A DNA stretch of 64,000 nucleotides from MED-G105 sp965263305 (lineage in GTDB: Bacteria > Pseudomonadota > Alphaproteobacteria > Caulobacterales > Parvularculaceae): NCBI GenBank assembly GCA_965263305.1, contig OZ253666.1, positions 1,736,001 through 1,800,000 on the forward strand, read 5' to 3'. The position numbers and the translations under genes are program-made. Below the pieces are notes generated by a model. It saw nothing but the letters and a program-made list of their open reading frames with translations, was not told the origin of the DNA and ran no database searches. Positions 9,473 to 17,932 of this stretch are shown here, piece by piece (positions within the stretch are counted from its first letter, which is position 1; the number at the start of each line of letters is the position of its first letter).

Positions 9473-9745
9473 ATGAACACCTTACTTTGCGCTTTTATTG
9501 CTCCCCTCGCCTTTATGTTGTTCGCTGCAGAGGGCGACGTCGCTCAGGAAATTGCCGACGGTTGTCGGGCCTATGCTGAAGCGAATGGCACAGATGCGTC
9601 TGGTTGCGATTGCATCGGCGAGGCCGCTGCGAAGGACCCTTCCCTAATGGAAGCGCTTGCCGCGATTGAGATCGCCGAAGACTTCGCCAACGCCGATGAT
9701 GCGACGAAAGCCGCCCTCACCGCTTGTTTCCCGGCAGACGCCTAG
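9473..9745 (+). CDS. Small putative secreted protein
   Basis: A 90-residue protein starting at ATG 9473 (the frame is open further upstream, but GAGAGG precedes this ATG). The first ~18 residues (MNTLLCAFIAPLAFMLFAA) look like a signal peptide. The mature part is acidic, helical in composition and contains four Cys, including a CDC pair and a Cys near the C-terminus, which suggests a periplasmic disulphide-bonded protein. No family is recognised. It stands between divergent hslV and the his genes, 112 bases before hisH. Confidence 0.6.
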   Translation: MNTLLCAFIAPLAFMLFAAEGDVAQEIADGCRAYAEANGTDASGCDCIGEAAAKDPSLMEALAAIEIAEDFANADDATKAALTACFPADA

Positions 9746-9857
9746 AACGCCGGCTGTCGTAACACTGAAACGATCTCTGGTCCCTAGAACTTTGATGTAG
9801 GTGTGTTTTCTTTTTTGCTGTCCGGTGTAAAAGACCGCGCTTCCATGAAAGAAAAAC

Positions 9858-10511
9858 ATGACCGAGACGATCGCCATTATTGACTACGGATCGGGCAATC
9901 TGCGCTCCGTGCAGAAAGCCTTTGAGCGGGTCATACATGATGAATCCCTGACGGCGCGGGCGATTGTGACCAATGACGCCGATGCAATTGCGCAAGCCGA
10001 TCGCATCGTCTTGCCCGGCGTCGGCGCGTTTAAGGCCTGTATGGATGGGCTGTCCGCCCAAAGCGGTATCGTGGCGGCCCTTCAGCATGCCGTCTTGGCG
10101 GCACAAAAACCGTTCTTTGGTATTTGCGTCGGCATGCAGCTTCTCGCCGACAAAGGGCTTGAGTTTGGGGAGACGCCGGGCCTTGGCTGGATTTCAGGAG
10201 AGGTCGAAGCGCTGACCGCGCGCGATGGCCATGCGGCGGCGGGGGTTCGCGTCCCTCACATTGGGTGGAACAACGTCGCGTTTGACAGTAATCACCCTGT
10301 CTTTTCCGGACCGGACCAGGACTTTTATTTCGTCCATTCTTTTTATTTTCGACCAAAAAATGACGCCTTTGTCGCTGGCCTATGCTCCTATGGCGGGGCG
10401 TTCGCGGCGGCGGTGGCTCGGGACAATATTATCGCGACGCAATTCCATCCGGAGAAAAGTCAACGGGCAGGGTTGGCGCTCATAAAGCGGTTTTTGGCCT
10501 GGCGACCCTGA
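9858..10511 (+). CDS. hisH: Imidazole glycerol phosphate synthase, glutaminase subunit HisH
   Basis: A 217-residue class I glutamine amidotransferase that supplies ammonia to HisF for synthesis of IGP and AICAR in histidine biosynthesis. The N-terminus IAIIDYGSGNLRSV, the oxyanion/nucleophile motif FFGICVGMQLL with catalytic Cys, and QFHPEKSQ with the His and Glu of the triad are all present. It is the first gene of a hisH-hisA-CHAD-hisF-hisE run. The 45-base gap to hisA and common strand suggest co-transcription. Confidence 0.97.
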   Translation: MTETIAIIDYGSGNLRSVQKAFERVIHDESLTARAIVTNDADAIAQADRIVLPGVGAFKACMDGLSAQSGIVAALQHAVLAAQKPFFGICVGMQLLADKGLEFGETPGLGWISGEVEALTARDGHAAAGVRVPHIGWNNVAFDSNHPVFSGPDQDFYFVHSFYFRPKNDAFVAGLCSYGGAFAAAVARDNIIATQFHPEKSQRAGLALIKRFLAWRP

Positions 10512-10556
10512 AATGGGTGCGAGCTGCGCGCAAGCCGGACAAGAATAGGTATTTTG

Positions 10557-11303
10557 ATGACGAAGCGACATGATCTCACCATTTACCCTGCCATTGACCT
10601 CAAGGGCGGGCGCTGCGTGCGGCTCCTCCATGGGGATATGGAGAAGGCGACGATCTATAACGACGACCCAGCAGCCCAGGCGTCGGCGTTTCAAGAGGCT
10701 GGGTATGACCGTTTACACATCGTGGATCTGGACGGCGCGTTTTCCGGTCGGTCCGAAAATAGGGCGGCGGTGGCCGCGATTTTAAAAGAAACCAGTGCTT
10801 GGCGTCAGCTTGGCGGCGGGGTGCGCGATATGGCCGCCTTGGAAGGGTGGCTGGAGGCGGGTGTCGATCGCGTCATTCTTGGCACGGCGGCCGTGCGCGA
10901 TCCGGATTTTGTCCTCGAGGCGGCGAGGGCGCATCCGGGTAAGGTGGCGGTGGGCGTCGACGCGGTCGACGGCTATGTCGCAACCGATGGATGGGCCGGT
11001 CATACCGGTCATACCGCGTTAGACATCGGAAAAAGATATGAAGATCAAGGGGTTGGAGCTTTGATCTATACCGATGTAGGGCGGGACGGCGCCCTTACAG
11101 GCGTGAATGTTGACGCGACAGCCGCCTTAGCGTCGGCGGTGGCGATACCGGTGATCGCCTCTGGCGGTGTGGCGGGACCGGCGGACATACGCGCCCTGGC
11201 CGAAGCGGACGCTCCCATCGAAGGGGTTATTGCGGGCCGGGCGATTTACGAAGGCCGTCTTACCCCCGACGAGGCTTTTTCTGCGGCTCGCCGCGTCGGT
11301 TAG
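10557..11303 (+). CDS. hisA: ProFAR isomerase HisA
   Basis: A 248-residue (beta/alpha)8 isomerase that converts ProFAR to PRFAR in histidine biosynthesis. The start is ATG 10557; a TTG one codon earlier is less likely. The first catalytic Asp is in IYPAIDLKGGRC and the second in VAVGVDAVDGYVATDGW. The phosphate-binding loops GGGVRD and VIASGGVAG are intact. It follows hisH directly and precedes a CHAD-domain gene that separates it from hisF. Confidence 0.97.
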   Translation: MTKRHDLTIYPAIDLKGGRCVRLLHGDMEKATIYNDDPAAQASAFQEAGYDRLHIVDLDGAFSGRSENRAAVAAILKETSAWRQLGGGVRDMAALEGWLEAGVDRVILGTAAVRDPDFVLEAARAHPGKVAVGVDAVDGYVATDGWAGHTGHTALDIGKRYEDQGVGALIYTDVGRDGALTGVNVDATAALASAVAIPVIASGGVAGPADIRALAEADAPIEGVIAGRAIYEGRLTPDEAFSAARRVG

Positions 11304-11463
11304 GCCGATCCTCACTGGTCTTTGGTGCGCCGACGTCGCAGACTGTGGCCGTCCACTCATTGGTTAAGAGTGGCAAGATGTTCGCAGGGCGTAAGACCGG
11401 CGATGGGACAAGCGCAGTGTTACCCCAATCGAGGTTGCCAGTGATATCCGCCCAAGGGCCGAC

Positions 11464-12891
11464 ATGGTGAAACGGCGCATCAAAAATCGAAAGGCGAAGG
11501 GCGTGGCGTACGCTGATCAACAGATCCATCCAAAAGACCGAAAGGATGATGGCGGCGTTGCCCGTGAGGAGCCTGTTCGACCGGGCGCTGCTGGTCTGGC
11601 GCGATTTGTACTGACGGGCGCGCCGCGTGATGTGATGGCGCTTCGTGATCATCGGCTTGTTACAGCCCGCCAGATCGGGGGGGGGCGCTGGCGTCGGGCG
11701 GAACGAACCGCCGTGGTCGTCGATGAATGGCGCACCGTATTGCGCCCAGGCATGCATCTCTGCCTGGAAATTGGCCATGTAACGCGACCGCTCCCTGACA
11801 CAGAAAATACCGATGGCGAGGCGCCGTCTGAGGGCGCTGCAGTGCTCGCGCCCTTTGCGATTGCTGGCCTGACCGCCGCTGGCGACAGCCGATTGGCCGC
11901 CGGCGCATTTTTGCAAGAGCTATTAAGGGCCTTCGATGGGCGGATTTGGTTGGCCCCGCTATCTGGCGACCCATCGACGTTTCCGGCGAGCGGGATAACC
12001 TTGGCCCCAAGGACGAAGATTGATTTAACCCCGGAGCAATCTGCGCGCGATGCGTTGCGTAAAGTCCTGACAACCACTGGCGATCGCCTGTTAGAAATCG
12101 CCCCCATGGCGGCGGCGACCCGTGCGCCCATCGCGCTGCACCAATTGCGGGTGGCCTTGCGCCGTTTTCGGGCGAACGAAAGCGCCTTCCGTAAGGCGGC
12201 TGATGGCGCATTGCATCCCCTTGGCGCGCGGGCGCGGGATCTGGCGCAGGCCGTCTCTCCCGCGCGGGATTGGGACGTTTTTCTCAACGACCAGGAGATG
12301 CGGGAGGTTTTAACGGCGTATTCGAGTAAGGGCGCTGCCGCCCTTTATGAAGGCGCAGATGCGTTACGCGCCGAGGCGTGGCGCGTTGCATCGCACATGG
12401 CGGCGGGGCCAACGCTATCGCTATTCGCGCTTGATCTGATGATGGCTGCGGAGGACGATCGTGTCCTATCGAGCGACGGATTGGCGTCGCCCGTTGCGCG
12501 TGTTGCGCATAAACTTCTCGATAAGAAGCTAAAAGCCGCATCGCGAACCGCGACCCTACTGCACCCTGATGATCTCGAAACGGCTCATGCGCTGCGCCTT
12601 GACATTAAGAAGCTTCGCTACGCGACACAGACCTTTCGGACGCTCTATCCAAAAGAGGCGCGCAAGGCGTATATGACGGCTATGGCCGATTTGCAGGACA
12701 CCTTTGGCAAACTAAATGACGCCGTGGTGGCAGGGCGCTTGGCCGCCATGGCCGCGCGTGGGCGCGGGGAGGCGGCGGCGCGCACCGCCGGGTTCCTCGC
12801 CGGGTTAAGGGCCGAACAGGCCCGCTGCGCCTGCCTAACCATAACGCAAGAATGGCGGGCCTTCGCCGAAGAAACGCCCTTTTGGCGATAG
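11464..12891 (+). CDS. CHAD-domain protein
   Basis: A 475-residue protein. The C-terminal ~290 residues form a CHAD domain, an all-helical fold with conserved histidines and basic residues: ALHQLRVALRRFRA is the first signature helix and ALRLDIKKLRYATQTF the second. CHAD domains bind inorganic polyphosphate. The N-terminal ~180 residues might be a degenerate CYTH-like region but show no clear ExExK motif. Several in-frame starts are possible; ATG 11464 gives the longest protein, and a start near 11635 is an alternative. The gene lies between hisA and hisF, ending 8 bases before hisF, so it is probably co-transcribed with them. Confidence 0.8.
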   Translation: MVKRRIKNRKAKGVAYADQQIHPKDRKDDGGVAREEPVRPGAAGLARFVLTGAPRDVMALRDHRLVTARQIGGGRWRRAERTAVVVDEWRTVLRPGMHLCLEIGHVTRPLPDTENTDGEAPSEGAAVLAPFAIAGLTAAGDSRLAAGAFLQELLRAFDGRIWLAPLSGDPSTFPASGITLAPRTKIDLTPEQSARDALRKVLTTTGDRLLEIAPMAAATRAPIALHQLRVALRRFRANESAFRKAADGALHPLGARARDLAQAVSPARDWDVFLNDQEMREVLTAYSSKGAAALYEGADALRAEAWRVASHMAAGPTLSLFALDLMMAAEDDRVLSSDGLASPVARVAHKLLDKKLKAASRTATLLHPDDLETAHALRLDIKKLRYATQTFRTLYPKEARKAYMTAMADLQDTFGKLNDAVVAGRLAAMAARGRGEAAARTAGFLAGLRAEQARCACLTITQEWRAFAEETPFWR

Positions 12892-12899
12892 GACGAAAG

Positions 12900-13670
12900 A
12901 TGGTCAATATACGAATTATTCCTTGCCTCGACGTGAAAGATGGACGGGTCGTGAAAGGGGTGCAATTTGTTGATTTGCGGGATGCAGGCGATCCAGTGCA
13001 AGCCGCGATTGCCTATGACGCTGCTGGCGCGGATGAACTTTGTTTCCTCGATATTTCCGCAAGTCACGAGGGCAGGGGGGTGCTCCTCGACAAAGTGGCG
13101 AGCGTTGCGGAACAGTGTTTTATGCCGTTGACCGTGGGCGGCGGTGTTCGCTCTACGGATGATTTCCGCAATTTGCTCCTCGCCGGCGCCGACAAAGTGG
13201 CGATTAATACCTCGGCGGTGAAAAATCCTGACCTTATTAACGAGGCCGCCTCCCGATTTGGCGCGCAATGCGTCGTCGTCGCCGTGGATGCGCGGCGTGT
13301 GAGCGATGGCCAGTGGGAGATCTTTACCCATGGCGGGCGCAATCCCACAGGGCTGAACGCCGTTGATTTTGCAAGGGAAGCGTCGTCCCGCGGCGCGGGG
13401 GAGGTTTTGTTGACGTCCATGGACGCTGATGGCGCCAAGACGGGGTATGATATTCAATTGGTTCGCGCTGTCGCCGATGCGGTGCCCGTTCCTGTGATCG
13501 CCTCCGGCGGCGCTGGTACGGTACATCATCTCATCGACGCGGTGGTCGATGGAAACGCGAGCGCTGTCTTGGCGGCCTCAATCTTTCATTTCGGCGAAAT
13601 TACCATCGCTGAAGCGCGCGCGGCCTTGAAAAAAGCTGGCGCGCCCGTTCGTACGCCTTTGGTTGTTTAG
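12900..13670 (+). CDS. hisF: Imidazole glycerol phosphate synthase, cyclase subunit HisF
   Basis: A 256-residue (beta/alpha)8 cyclase partner of HisH that converts PRFAR plus ammonia to IGP and AICAR. ATG 12900 gives the standard N-terminus VNIRIIPCLDVKDGRVVKG with the first catalytic Asp. The second catalytic Asp lies in VVVAVDARR. The phosphate loops GGGVRS and VIASGGAGT are present. The open frame extends 16 codons upstream into the CHAD gene, but that sequence is not HisF-like. It starts 8 bases after the CHAD gene, which implies translational proximity and one operon. Confidence 0.97.
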   Translation: MVNIRIIPCLDVKDGRVVKGVQFVDLRDAGDPVQAAIAYDAAGADELCFLDISASHEGRGVLLDKVASVAEQCFMPLTVGGGVRSTDDFRNLLLAGADKVAINTSAVKNPDLINEAASRFGAQCVVVAVDARRVSDGQWEIFTHGGRNPTGLNAVDFAREASSRGAGEVLLTSMDADGAKTGYDIQLVRAVADAVPVPVIASGGAGTVHHLIDAVVDGNASAVLAASIFHFGEITIAEARAALKKAGAPVRTPLVV

Positions 13671-13715
13671 AAAACACGTTAAGAGCGTATACTGATATAT
13701 AAGTAAGGAATGACG

Positions 13716-14069
13716 ATGTCTTCTCCCTTAGATGGCGCAAATTCGAATACCTTAGGGGCGGCGGTGGATCGATTGGCGTCAACAATTGACGCGCGCGCGG
13801 CCGCAGACCCGGAGAGTTCTTACACCGCCAAACTCATCGCGGAAGGGCCAGCGCGGTGCGCCAAAAAATTAGGCGAAGAAGGCGTTGAAGCCGCGATCGC
13901 GGCGGCGACCGGCGTCAAAGAAGACCTCGCCGCAGAAGCGGCCGACGTTCTCTATCACTTACTTGTCACCCTGAAAGCCGCCGGCGTTGAGCCGAGCGCC
14001 GTCGCCGCCGAACTACAACGCCGCGAAGGCGTCTCCGGGATAGAAGAAAAAGAATCGCGCACGAAATGA
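13716..14069 (+). CDS. hisE: Phosphoribosyl-ATP pyrophosphatase HisE
   Basis: A protein of about 117 residues that hydrolyses PRATP to PRAMP, the second step of histidine biosynthesis. It is an all-alpha MazG-like NTP pyrophosphohydrolase; the metal-binding residues are in KKLGEEGVEAAIAA and LAAEAADVLYHL. Two ATGs are close together (13710 and 13716). AAGGA lies directly against the first and about 6 bases before the second, so 13716 is preferred. It ends the his run. Confidence 0.95.
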   Translation: MSSPLDGANSNTLGAAVDRLASTIDARAAADPESSYTAKLIAEGPARCAKKLGEEGVEAAIAAATGVKEDLAAEAADVLYHLLVTLKAAGVEPSAVAAELQRREGVSGIEEKESRTK

Positions 14070-14342
14070 ATGTTTTGTGACCGGCGTCACAGAGGCTAAT
14101 TTCTGAAAACGCCATCGTTTTTGAGTGGAGGAGCTCAGGCGACAGTGAAATAGGCGCAAAGGTAGAGTTTTTTCCGATTCTTAGTGGTTTCCACTTGCGA
14201 CGTTGAAAGGCGTGGCCTGATTTGTAGTGATATGAACATGCCACATTTCATGTAATATAAAGTTTATATGACACCATTGAAGGTGAAGTATAAATAAACC
14301 ACGTCTTCTATGGATGTAAATTGAAAGAAAGAAAGGTAAAAA

Positions 14343-14714
14343 ATGGCGTTAGGTTTAGAGCAAATGCTGCCCATGCTTTTGAAAAAAAATTCCCAAGAAA
14401 TCGGAGGAAAAGCAAGAATAGAGTATTTCGAAAAGTGTATTTACACTATAATTATGGCACGAGCACTGGATAAAGTTCTTGCTGAGATACAGGCGGGAAA
14501 TGTTCCGTCATCAGTGGATGTGGATTTGAAAATTACTTTAGGCGATATAAGGTTACCGCTAACAGGCGAGGGCAGCAGTGGCTTGGAAGGGTTATTACCG
14601 AGCGGTCTGGGACCGGACGCCCTTCCAACGTTGGTCGCAACAGAAGCGACGGACGGAGATTTAGCGAGGGCAGCATTGCAACAAATCGGGGGTCTAACGT
14701 TGCCTTGCATTTAA
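14343..14714 (+). CDS. Hypothetical protein
   Basis: A 123-residue protein with a good GAAAGG ribosome-binding site before ATG 14343. There is no signal peptide or membrane segment and no family I recognise. The middle (VDVDLKITLGDIRLPL) looks like beta strands, and the C-terminal half is Gly/Leu-rich. It converges on the cyclase gene with a one-base gap. The ~270-base region between hisE and this gene is AT-rich and probably holds its promoter. Confidence 0.55.
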   Translation: MALGLEQMLPMLLKKNSQEIGGKARIEYFEKCIYTIIMARALDKVLAEIQAGNVPSSVDVDLKITLGDIRLPLTGEGSSGLEGLLPSGLGPDALPTLVATEATDGDLARAALQQIGGLTLPCI

Positions 14715-14715
14715 G

Positions 14716-16527
14716 CTATTGAAGATCCGACAATTCATTTTGAAGTGGTTTGAACGGGCATTCAGTTTCGCGAATATTTTTTCGGAGGGTTTCGGAATAC
14801 CTGAGCCCTCCGTTATCGGCGTTTTCAGCAGCCAGAATGTGTGTGCAGGCCTTTTCGGGTTCGCCGTTCCGGACGTCAATCACCGCTAAGCCGATCTGGC
14901 TTATAATAACACCATTTGTGATATTAAATTCATGTGCATACCTTAATGCCTCGGCGAAATGAATTTCCGCGTCATGTAATCGGTTCAATTGTAGATCCAA
15001 CTCACCCAAACTCATCAAGTTTTCATTAATGCCTGTGACGCGCCCCAGGGATTTTTCGATTTCTAACGCTTCACGAGTGTAATGGTATGCGCCCTCAAGA
15101 TCTTCATCGCTTCTCGTGACAAACGCCATTCCCGATAGTGCGCGAGCGCGTTCATCATCGTACCCGTATCTTTTTTGTTGGCGCATGGCCAGTACAAGTT
15201 GATCTTTCGCTTCAGGAAATTTCCCCGCCATGGCGTAGGAAATCCCGAGATTTGTCCGTATGCGTGATATAATTAAGTTTGAATTGAGCGCTTTGGCTCG
15301 TTGTAGAAGCTTGTGGTACTCATCTATAGCTTTTTGGGTTTCACGTTTGTGTAAATACACATAAGTCAGATGATCTTCAACGAGTAATTTTTCTTCCTCC
15401 GACGGAGCGCCAAAGGAAAGGGCTGTCTCGAAGTGGTGTCGTCCTTTATCAGGAGCGCTTTGTCCCATATATAAGCGCCCAAGCCTTTTGTGAACCTCAA
15501 AATTGTTAGGATCTAAATCCAATGCTTCTTGATAGAATGCCTCAGCCTTTTCTGGGTTATTCTCAAAACATAAGGCTCCTAGTTCTAGCAACGCCTCTAG
15601 TCGTTCGGTTGCGTTTAATTTTGCCGCAGCGGCGCTGTATACTGTTTCTAACTGTTTTATGGCGCTATCCAGATCATTGGCTTCAATCAGCGAAAAAATG
15701 ACCCGATCAGTTTTATGTTTCGATGTAGCGAGCCGCTGTAATATCATTCGAACGGCGCGTTCATCGATCGAATCTGGACTCGCTTTTGTGACGTTTTTTG
15801 CAGCGCCCTGAAGACGAATCTCCGTGGCAATGGGAATAGGCTCTTTCGGTTGCGGCGATGACCATTGGTAGGCCACAATGTACGTAAGAACGAAAAGCGC
15901 CGCAATAAGAAGAGGCGCCAAACCGCGCGTACGAATCCGTGTAAGAGCGTTCTTCAAAGCCCGAATGGTGTTAAGCGTTGTTACTTGTTCCACATCAAAT
16001 GCCACAACCGGTTCATCGATATTTTTCAACGCCAGAGGCCCGCGCCGGCGGAATTCGGCGTCTACCTTGCCGCGCACTAGGTTCACGGCGTGGAGTGAAA
16101 TGACGATCCCATTGGGCGGTGCTTCTTGTTGGAGGCGTGCCGCGATATTGACGCCATGGCCGAGGAGATCGCCATCGGGTTGTTCGGAGACGTCGCCGAC
16201 ATGGAGGCCAACGCGGGCTTTCGCATTCGGGTTCGTCGGGGAAACTGTGTCTCTGGCGCGCATGTCGGCGATGAAATGCTGGGCGGCGGCAACCCCGTTC
16301 GCGACGCTTGGAAATTCAGCCATGAAGCCATCGCCAGCCCGGTTAAAGACCCGCCCATGGTGGTCGGCCACGGCTTTTTCAAAAATCGCGAAGACGATCT
16401 CGACGGTTTTAACCGCAGCGGCGTCATCAACTTCAGCAAGCCGTGAATAACCGCAAATATCCGCCGACATGACTGTCGTCAGACGTTGGCGCGCGCCGCC
16501 TGTCGTCTCGTGAGGTGCAAGGGTCAT
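14716..16527 (-). CDS. Class III adenylate/guanylate cyclase with TPR repeats
   Basis: A 603-residue protein. Residues ~15-185 form a class III nucleotide cyclase domain: TTVMSADICGYSRL carries the first metal Asp, VFNRAGDGFMAEF the second, and GLHVGDV and GHGVNIAARLQ follow. A membrane helix (APLLIAALFVLTYIVAY) comes at ~residues 205-225. The C-terminal ~350 residues contain several TPR-like repeats, for example EAFYQEALDLDPNNFEVHKRLGR. The cyclase domain is therefore probably cytoplasmic and the TPR part on the other side of the membrane. Many alphaproteobacteria have several such proteins; the signal is unknown. Confidence 0.9.
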   Translation of the reverse strand: MTLAPHETTGGARQRLTTVMSADICGYSRLAEVDDAAAVKTVEIVFAIFEKAVADHHGRVFNRAGDGFMAEFPSVANGVAAAQHFIADMRARDTVSPTNPNAKARVGLHVGDVSEQPDGDLLGHGVNIAARLQQEAPPNGIVISLHAVNLVRGKVDAEFRRRGPLALKNIDEPVVAFDVEQVTTLNTIRALKNALTRIRTRGLAPLLIAALFVLTYIVAYQWSSPQPKEPIPIATEIRLQGAAKNVTKASPDSIDERAVRMILQRLATSKHKTDRVIFSLIEANDLDSAIKQLETVYSAAAAKLNATERLEALLELGALCFENNPEKAEAFYQEALDLDPNNFEVHKRLGRLYMGQSAPDKGRHHFETALSFGAPSEEEKLLVEDHLTYVYLHKRETQKAIDEYHKLLQRAKALNSNLIISRIRTNLGISYAMAGKFPEAKDQLVLAMRQQKRYGYDDERARALSGMAFVTRSDEDLEGAYHYTREALEIEKSLGRVTGINENLMSLGELDLQLNRLHDAEIHFAEALRYAHEFNITNGVIISQIGLAVIDVRNGEPEKACTHILAAENADNGGLRYSETLRKNIRETECPFKPLQNELSDLQ

Positions 16528-16772
16528 CCCCGGGTCCCATTGCTTTTGCTTTTATCCATATCAGCAATATCAGAATAAAACCCAGCAGGGAATTCAAGTA
16601 TTTTTGAGCGCTGAATACCGCCTTAGATCGCGTGTGTTTTGGTCCTCGAACAACTCCTGGCGCCCCTATCTTCGATTATTGTTACCATCGTCACTGTGGC
16701 CGCCCCGCTTCCGAGGCTACAGGTTGTGACGCGAGTTCTTAGTATGAATAAAAGGGGGACAATCGCGATAGA

Positions 16773-17075
16773 ATGCCTGATGGTCTAAAAATACATCCTT
16801 TCGGCGAGTTAGCTCTGGCGGGCGGATTGGGCGCGGCGGTTGCGATCTCGGCCGACCTTGCCACCTCGGTTGACGCATCCTTGTTGCATGGGTTCGTGCG
16901 GTCGATATGGGGGGGCATGGGGCTTAAGACGGCAAGCATTGATTTGGGATACGGCTCCGGTGTTCTGATGGCGCTGGGTGCATTGTCGGTGCTTTATTTT
17001 CGCCCGTTGAGCCGCAAAGGCGCGTTTTTCTGTGGGTTTAGCGTGATCGCCGCGATTGCTGTGCTGTTTCCCTAA
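16773..17075 (+). CDS. Small membrane protein
   Basis: A 100-residue protein with about three hydrophobic segments (LALAGGLGAAVAISADLA, YGSGVLMALGALSVLYF and FFCGFSVIAAIAVLF), so probably an inner-membrane protein. No family is recognised. The start ATG 16773 has only a weak GGGGG-type Shine-Dalgarno. It converges on the Crp-type regulator gene with a 15-base gap. The composition is normal for the neighbourhood. Confidence 0.5.
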   Translation: MPDGLKIHPFGELALAGGLGAAVAISADLATSVDASLLHGFVRSIWGGMGLKTASIDLGYGSGVLMALGALSVLYFRPLSRKGAFFCGFSVIAAIAVLFP

Positions 17076-17090
17076 CCGGTAATGCACCGG

Positions 17091-17765
17091 TCAATCGTGG
17101 TTGGCCGCATCATCGAGTGATTCTAGATTACTTATTTTAATCCGTCCACGTGATAATATGATTGCGCCGGCGCGTTGTAGGGTTTGCAGGTGAATATTCA
17201 CCTTTTCTCGCGTCGCTAACAGCCGCTCGGCAAGTTCGCTCTGGGTGGTGGTGATCACGCCCGGATTGCCGTCTTTATCCACGCCTAATGTCAACAACAG
17301 TCCCGCTAGACGGCTGGCCAAGGACTTAAGCGCGATACTTTCAACCTGATCATTCGTTGACCGTAGTTTCGCCGTGAGATCTTGCATGACGGCTCTGGCA
17401 AAAGCTGGTTCTGTTTCGAACATCTCGATAATAATGGCGCTTGGAATGCGCACCAATGTGGCGGCATTAATGGCGCGCGCATCCGCCGTTCGTGCGCCGT
17501 TATCAAGGATTGCCAATTCGCCAAAGATCGCATTGACACCGATGGTGGCGACGCGAGCAACGCGCCCCGATCCCGATAAGACCTCAATTGCGATTTGACC
17601 GCCGGCGATAATATAGGCGGCATCGGCTTCCTCACCGCGCGAGAACAGGGTTTGATTTTTGCCAATGTCGATGAAGCGCGCGGTCTTCGCCACCCGTTCC
17701 AAAGCAGCGCCACTCAAAGGGGAAAAGAATGGCGCCGCGCAGAGTTGCTTCTTAATATCATCCAT
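17091..17765 (-). CDS. Crp/Fnr-family transcriptional regulator
   Basis: A 224-residue protein. Residues ~20-130 are a cyclic-nucleotide-binding fold (NQTLFSRGEEADAAYIIAGG and GELAILDNGARTADARA with the usual Gly-Glu motif). Residues ~150-215 are a Crp-type winged helix-turn-helix (TTTQSELAERLLATREKVN). It lacks the N-terminal Cys cluster of FNR, so it is not an oxygen sensor of that kind. The effector is unknown. It stands alone and divergent from the Sel1-type gene at 17933. Confidence 0.9.
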   Translation of the reverse strand: MDDIKKQLCAAPFFSPLSGAALERVAKTARFIDIGKNQTLFSRGEEADAAYIIAGGQIAIEVLSGSGRVARVATIGVNAIFGELAILDNGARTADARAINAATLVRIPSAIIIEMFETEPAFARAVMQDLTAKLRSTNDQVESIALKSLASRLAGLLLTLGVDKDGNPGVITTTQSELAERLLATREKVNIHLQTLQRAGAIILSRGRIKISNLESLDDAANHD

Positions 17766-17932
17766 GACCGTGGCGCCTTTCGATGTTTGGGTAGGCCGAT
17801 ACGTTTCTTAGTCGGTCACGTCAACACCATCAACAAAATGAACAAAAAAATCCGGCAGGGTAACCACTGTCACGGACTGAAGAGGAGAAAACGTTGATCG
17901 GTTAACGGACGAAGCAATGAAAGGGGGATATC

